A program made the position numbers and the translations under genes. Below, piece after piece: positions 32,386 through 35,442 of a stretch of 35,442 bases of DNA (position 1 is its first letter; each line of letters opens with the position of its first letter). The notes below the pieces were generated by a model that did not search any database, had not been told where the DNA came from, and was given only the letters and a program-made list of their open reading frames with translations. The stretch is from an uncultured Pseudomonadota bacterium (GTDB lineage: Bacteria > Myxococcota_A > UBA796 > SXON01), in NCBI GenBank assembly GCA_903959175.1, contig CAJBVW010000371.1, positions 1-35,442 on the forward strand. The letters are read 5' to 3'.

Positions 32386-33396
32386 ATGGGTCTCGATTAC
32401 CGCGTGCGCTGCTGCCCCGACGGGCTCGTCACCGACCGTCGCCGTCGCATCAAGGTCCTCGATTGCACGATCCGGGACGGGGGGATCTGCAACAATTGGA
32501 AATTCGATCGCGCCTGGGTGAAGCGCACGTTCGAGGCCCTTCAGGCCTCCGGCGTCGACTACATGGAGATCGGCTACCGCACCCGCGAGGGCGCGTTCGA
32601 TCGCAGCAAGGTCGGCGAGTGGCGCTTCCTCGAAGAAGACGTGCTCGCCGAGGTCACCGCCGCGAGCAACAACACGATGAAGATCGCGGCGATGCTCGAC
32701 TGCGGGAAGGTCGACCCCTCCGACATCAAGCCGCGCAGCCAGACCGTCGTGAACACCCTCCGTATCGCGACGTACGCCCACCAGATGGACGAGGCCCTGC
32801 GCCTCCTCGATCGCGCGTTGGAGGAGGGCTACGAGACCTTCATGAACGTCATGGCGGTCTCGACGCTCGAGCCAGCCGAGGTCGACACGTTCCTCGACCG
32901 GCTGCGGGACAGCGGCGTGCACAACGTCGCGATCGTCGACAGCTTCGGCGCGCTCTTCCCGTACCACGTGGAGCACCTCTTCCGCGTCTACCAGAACCGC
33001 CTCGGAGAGAAGATCAAGGTGGGCATCCATACCCACAACAACCAGCAGCAGGCCTTCGCGAACACCATCGCGGCGATCGACGCCGGGGCGGACTTCGTCG
33101 ACGCCACCGTGCACGGCATCGGCCGCGGTGCTGGCAACTGCCCGCTCGAGCTCCTGTTGTTCTACCTGGACAACCCCCGCTACGACGTGCGTCCGATCCT
33201 CGAGCTGGTCGACGAGTACGCCACCCTCCGGGACGATCTGCGCTGGGGGTACCACCTCCCGTACGCGATCACCGGCTTCTACAACGTGCACCCGCGCTCC
33301 GGCATCGAGCGGATGAGCCGGCCCGACCGTTACGAGTGCCGCGAGATGTACGAGACCTTCATGGGGCGCTTCGGCGAGCGCTCCGGTGGGGACTAG
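32386..33396 (+). CDS. HMGL/DRE-TIM aldolase-like protein
   Basis: A 336-residue TIM-barrel protein of the HMGL-like (DRE-TIM metallolyase) family. The first strand holds the DRE-type signature KVLDCTIRDGG, giving Arg and Asp at the active site. Metal-binding histidines are in GIHTHNNQQQAF, and the family glycine-rich motif is HGIGRGAGNCPLELLL. VDSFGALFP resembles the DT/SxG strand. It is closest in pattern to 4-hydroxy-2-oxovalerate aldolase-like proteins of secondary or polysaccharide gene sets, but no pathway partner is present, so the substrate is unassigned. ATG 32386 follows AGGAGCCAGGGG. Only 6 nt separate it from the next gene, so the two probably share a transcript. Confidence 0.85.
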   Translation: MGLDYRVRCCPDGLVTDRRRRIKVLDCTIRDGGICNNWKFDRAWVKRTFEALQASGVDYMEIGYRTREGAFDRSKVGEWRFLEEDVLAEVTAASNNTMKIAAMLDCGKVDPSDIKPRSQTVVNTLRIATYAHQMDEALRLLDRALEEGYETFMNVMAVSTLEPAEVDTFLDRLRDSGVHNVAIVDSFGALFPYHVEHLFRVYQNRLGEKIKVGIHTHNNQQQAFANTIAAIDAGADFVDATVHGIGRGAGNCPLELLLFYLDNPRYDVRPILELVDEYATLRDDLRWGYHLPYAITGFYNVHPRSGIERMSRPDRYECREMYETFMGRFGERSGGD

Positions 33397-33402
33397 CCCC
33401 GG

Positions 33403-34455
33403 ATGAGCGCCGTTGACGCGCCCGCCGCGTTGTTGCGCGCGGGCGGCGTCGCGTCGCGCCTCGCCGAGCTCACTGGCCTCGTGTTCCGTCCCGTGGAACG
33501 CGAGCCCGTCCCGGCCGTTAGCCGGAGCGCGTCCGTCGTCCTCGCGCCCGGGCGGCCGTTCACCGTGCTCTCCTGGAACGTCCAGTACGCGGCGACCCGC
33601 CGGCAGAAGTTCTTCTACGACGGGGGCGAAGCCGTCCATGTCCCCGCCGCGGATCGGGACCACGCGCTCGACGCCATCGGCGCCCAGCTGAGGGACGCCG
33701 CGCCGGACCTCGTGCTGATGCAGGAGCTCGACCGCGACAGCGATCGCACCGGCCGGCTCGACCAGCTCGGCGCCCTGCTCGAACGTGCTCCTTTCGCGAC
33801 GTTCGCCAGCGCGAGTTGCCACCGCAGCCGCTTCGTCCCTGCCCCCGCGTCCGACCCCCTCCGTCGCGTCGACATGCACGTAGCAGTCCTCACGCGGTTC
33901 CAGATCTGCAACCCGACGCGCATCCAGCTCCCGCTCCTGCGCGAGCCGCGCTGGCGTCAGGCCTTCAACCTCAAGCGTTGCCTGCTCACCGCCGAGATTC
34001 CGGTCGCAGGCCGCGCGCGCCCGCTGCACGTCGCCGTAACCCATCTTTCGGCGTTCTCGCGTGGCGACGGCACGCTCGCGCGCCAGATCGGGGTCCTGCA
34101 CGACTGGATGGCCGCGCGGGAGGCCGCCGGGGAGAGCTTCGTGCTCGGCGGGGACCTCAACCTCCTCCCTCCGGGGGACGATCCGGCGCGTCTCGGCCAA
34201 GACGGCGGACAATACGCCGATCACCCCAACCCCGTCGAGCGGCTGATCCCGCGCTTCCGCAGCGTCGTGCCGCCCGAGGCCCTCCTCGACCCGCGCAACG
34301 CGACGTACCTGCCCTGGGGTGCCGTCGTAGCCGACCGTGTGCTCGACTACCTCTTCGTGTCCGACGATATCGAGATCGTAGGGGCAGGCCCCGTCTCCCG
34401 ACCGAACGTCGTGTCCGACCATCATCCGATGGTCGCGACGTTGCGCCTCCGCTAG
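33403..34455 (+). CDS. Endonuclease/exonuclease/phosphatase-family protein
   Basis: A 350-residue EEP-fold enzyme. The ordered catalytic motifs are present: FTVLSWNVQY (metal-side Asn), LVLMQELDRDSD (catalytic Glu), HVAVTHLSAF, FVLGGDLNLLPPG (Asp and Asn), RVLDYLFVSDDIE and the terminal SDHHPMVATL (Asp and His). The family includes nucleases, sphingomyelinases and inositol phosphatases; which of these cannot be read from sequence. No signal peptide is seen, so it acts in the cytoplasm unless exported otherwise. The N-terminal 45 residues are less conserved. It starts 6 nt after the aldolase stop. The 143 nt after it hold one short hairpin, GTCCGA (34496-34501) with TCGGAC (34507-34512), and no T tract. 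Confidence 0.9.
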   Translation: MSAVDAPAALLRAGGVASRLAELTGLVFRPVEREPVPAVSRSASVVLAPGRPFTVLSWNVQYAATRRQKFFYDGGEAVHVPAADRDHALDAIGAQLRDAAPDLVLMQELDRDSDRTGRLDQLGALLERAPFATFASASCHRSRFVPAPASDPLRRVDMHVAVLTRFQICNPTRIQLPLLREPRWRQAFNLKRCLLTAEIPVAGRARPLHVAVTHLSAFSRGDGTLARQIGVLHDWMAAREAAGESFVLGGDLNLLPPGDDPARLGQDGGQYADHPNPVERLIPRFRSVVPPEALLDPRNATYLPWGAVVADRVLDYLFVSDDIEIVGAGPVSRPNVVSDHHPMVATLRLR

Positions 34456-34598
34456 GCCGCCGAACGGACGGTTCTACCTGTGGAGTTTCGACGGCGTCCG
34501 ACGGTCTCGGACGATGTGCGCGCCACCGGGAGAAACCGGCTTCCCGCCGAGGTCGAGCCGAGGTAGCATAGGCAGAATCTACTGCCCGGAAAGTGCCC

Positions 34599-35442
34599 AT
34601 GGCCCGCTCCAAGCAACACGCCCGAGACCGTCAGCTCCCCGCGGCGCCCGGGCAGGAGAGCGCGGAACGCACCCAGGGTGCCGGTCAGGGGCGTGGTCAA
34701 GCGCTCCCGCAAGTCGACGGCCCGATGACGGCCGGTGGCGCGCGGCGGATGGCGGGCGCCGCGGGCAATGCGTTCGCGGCTACGCTCGTGGGCGGCAAGC
34801 AGGACGCCCCCGCCGCGAAGGGCGGTGTCCAGGTCAACGCGGACGTCTCGGCCGGCGCCAACGGTGCCCAGGCCTCGGCGCAGGTCTCGGGCGGCCTCCA
34901 GGTGGGTGGCGTGCAGATCGGCGGGAGCCTCCGCCTCGGCGCGGGTGGGCGGAACGGCGGCGGGCGCCCCGAGGCCGGCGGCCTCAAGTCGGTCAACACC
35001 CCGAGCAGCACGGCGCCGACGACCGCCCCCGCGGGCCCCACGACCAGCGCCCCCGCGATGAACGGCGGCGGCACCCCCAACGCCCGTAGCTCCGGGGGCG
35101 CGGGCGGCGGCGCCTCGGCTGCCGTCGGTACCGGCGGTGACGACGTGGTCGCGGTCGGCGGCTTCCAGCTGAACGTCGCGACCACCGGCAGCGCGAACGG
35201 CAGCAACAGCACGCCGTCCGGGAACAACGGCTCGGGCGGGAACGGCGCTCCGGGCGGCAACGCCTCGTCCGGCGCGGGCGGTGGCGGCGGTTCGGTCTCA
35301 GCGCAGGCGACGGTCGGCGGCGGCTCGGTCAGCGCGAACATCTCCGTCGCGGCGACCGTCGGGACCTCCGCGACCACCGGCACGACCGGCGCGGGCACGA
35401 CCGCGCGCACCGGCACGGGCGGTTCGAGCGGCAACGCCGCCG
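34599..35442 (+). CDS. Gly/Ala/Thr-rich low-complexity protein, 3' end outside window
   Basis: The frame stays open from ATG 34599 to the last base (281 codons) with no stop. The N-terminus is basic and polar (MARSKQHARDRQLPAAPGQE), with no signal peptide. A short helical segment follows (ARRMAGAAGNAFAATLVG). Then come Ala/Gly/Val runs with alternating hydrophobic residues (VQVNADVSAGANGAQASAQV; VGGVQIGGSLRLGAGG). Long Gly/Asn/Ser/Thr stretches follow, and beta-like repeats return near the end (SVSAQATVGGGSVSANISVA). No family is recognised. Codon use has the high-GC third position of the neighbours. The minus strand is also open here, but its translation is mostly Pro/Val/Ala, typical of a shadow. 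Possibly a surface, filament or matrix protein. Confidence 0.62.
   Translation, partial: MARSKQHARDRQLPAAPGQESAERTQGAGQGRGQALPQVDGPMTAGGARRMAGAAGNAFAATLVGGKQDAPAAKGGVQVNADVSAGANGAQASAQVSGGLQVGGVQIGGSLRLGAGGRNGGGRPEAGGLKSVNTPSSTAPTTAPAGPTTSAPAMNGGGTPNARSSGGAGGGASAAVGTGGDDVVAVGGFQLNVATTGSANGSNSTPSGNNGSGGNGAPGGNASSGAGGGGGSVSAQATVGGGSVSANISVAATVGTSATTGTTGAGTTARTGTGGSSGNAA

Noticed and set aside
34697-35434. Minus-strand frame of 245 codons near the right edge
   Set aside because: Its translation is Pro/Val/Ala/Thr-rich without domain or ribosome site. The plus frame has a plausible start and the alternating repeat pattern, though neither is proven.

Overview
This is a very GC-rich, gene-dense bacterial window. 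It has no tRNA, rRNA, CRISPR array or insertion sequence that I can see. The organism is most likely a member of the Myxococcota or a related former deltaproteobacterium. The reasons are the Asp/Thr-Gly-rich ('DTGDTG') lipoprotein spacers, the paired flotillin-like proteins behind an NfeD-type protein, an HflX with the long N-terminus, and a LexA-type operator that closely resembles the Myxococcus form. This placement is inference from gene content, not a phylogeny.

Layout. (1) 1-7916, plus strand: a tightly coupled Bat (aerotolerance-type) operon. Its order is MoxR ATPase (5' end missing), a DUF58 protein, a short membrane protein with a BatD-like tail, BatA, a BatB-BatC fusion, BatD, BatE and a small lipoprotein. 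Most junctions are ATGA or GTGA overlaps, and a GC-rich hairpin closes the unit. (2) 8059-10242, plus: a B12-binding-type radical SAM protein and a GNAT acetyltransferase. (3) 10246-13281, minus: a membrane histidine kinase and a sigma-54-dependent response regulator, separated by a 30-nt gap that holds an inverted repeat. (4) 13423-16478, plus, divergent from the kinase: a parvulin-type lipoprotein, a SurA-like chaperone and PdxA. (5) 16475-18184, minus: three tandem small secreted lipoproteins that look like diverged copies of one family. A strong terminator lies inside the 5' end of the last one. (6) 18267-23751, minus: a DUF1450-like protein, a DUF423 membrane protein, an NfeD-like protein, two flotillin-like SPFH proteins and HflX. 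(7) 23914-32292, plus: an SOS mutagenesis cassette. A perfect 18-bp palindromic LexA-type box sits 2 nt before imuA, followed by imuB, dnaE2, a large lipoprotein and a FAD oxidoreductase, all overlapping. (8) 32386-34455, plus: an HMGL/aldolase-like enzyme and an endonuclease/exonuclease/phosphatase-fold enzyme. (9) 34599 to the right edge: a Gly/Ala/Thr-rich low-complexity protein that runs off the window.

The most interesting locus is the mutagenesis cassette. The ImuB C-terminal half and DnaE2 are one uninterrupted reading frame, with no usable start codon at the DnaE2 boundary. This indicates a physical ImuB-DnaE2 fusion in place of the usual separate proteins. The N-terminal third of ImuB is in another frame and joins at a run of seven G (25168-25174); removing one G restores a single protein of about 1554 residues. 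The downstream lipoprotein and oxidoreductase are translationally coupled to the cassette and may share its control.

Functional threads: the Bat operon, the PpiC/SurA pair, the flotillin/NfeD set and the two-component system all concern the cell envelope, and the ImuA/ImuB-DnaE2 set concerns mutagenic DNA repair. No non-coding stretch is longer than about 180 nt.
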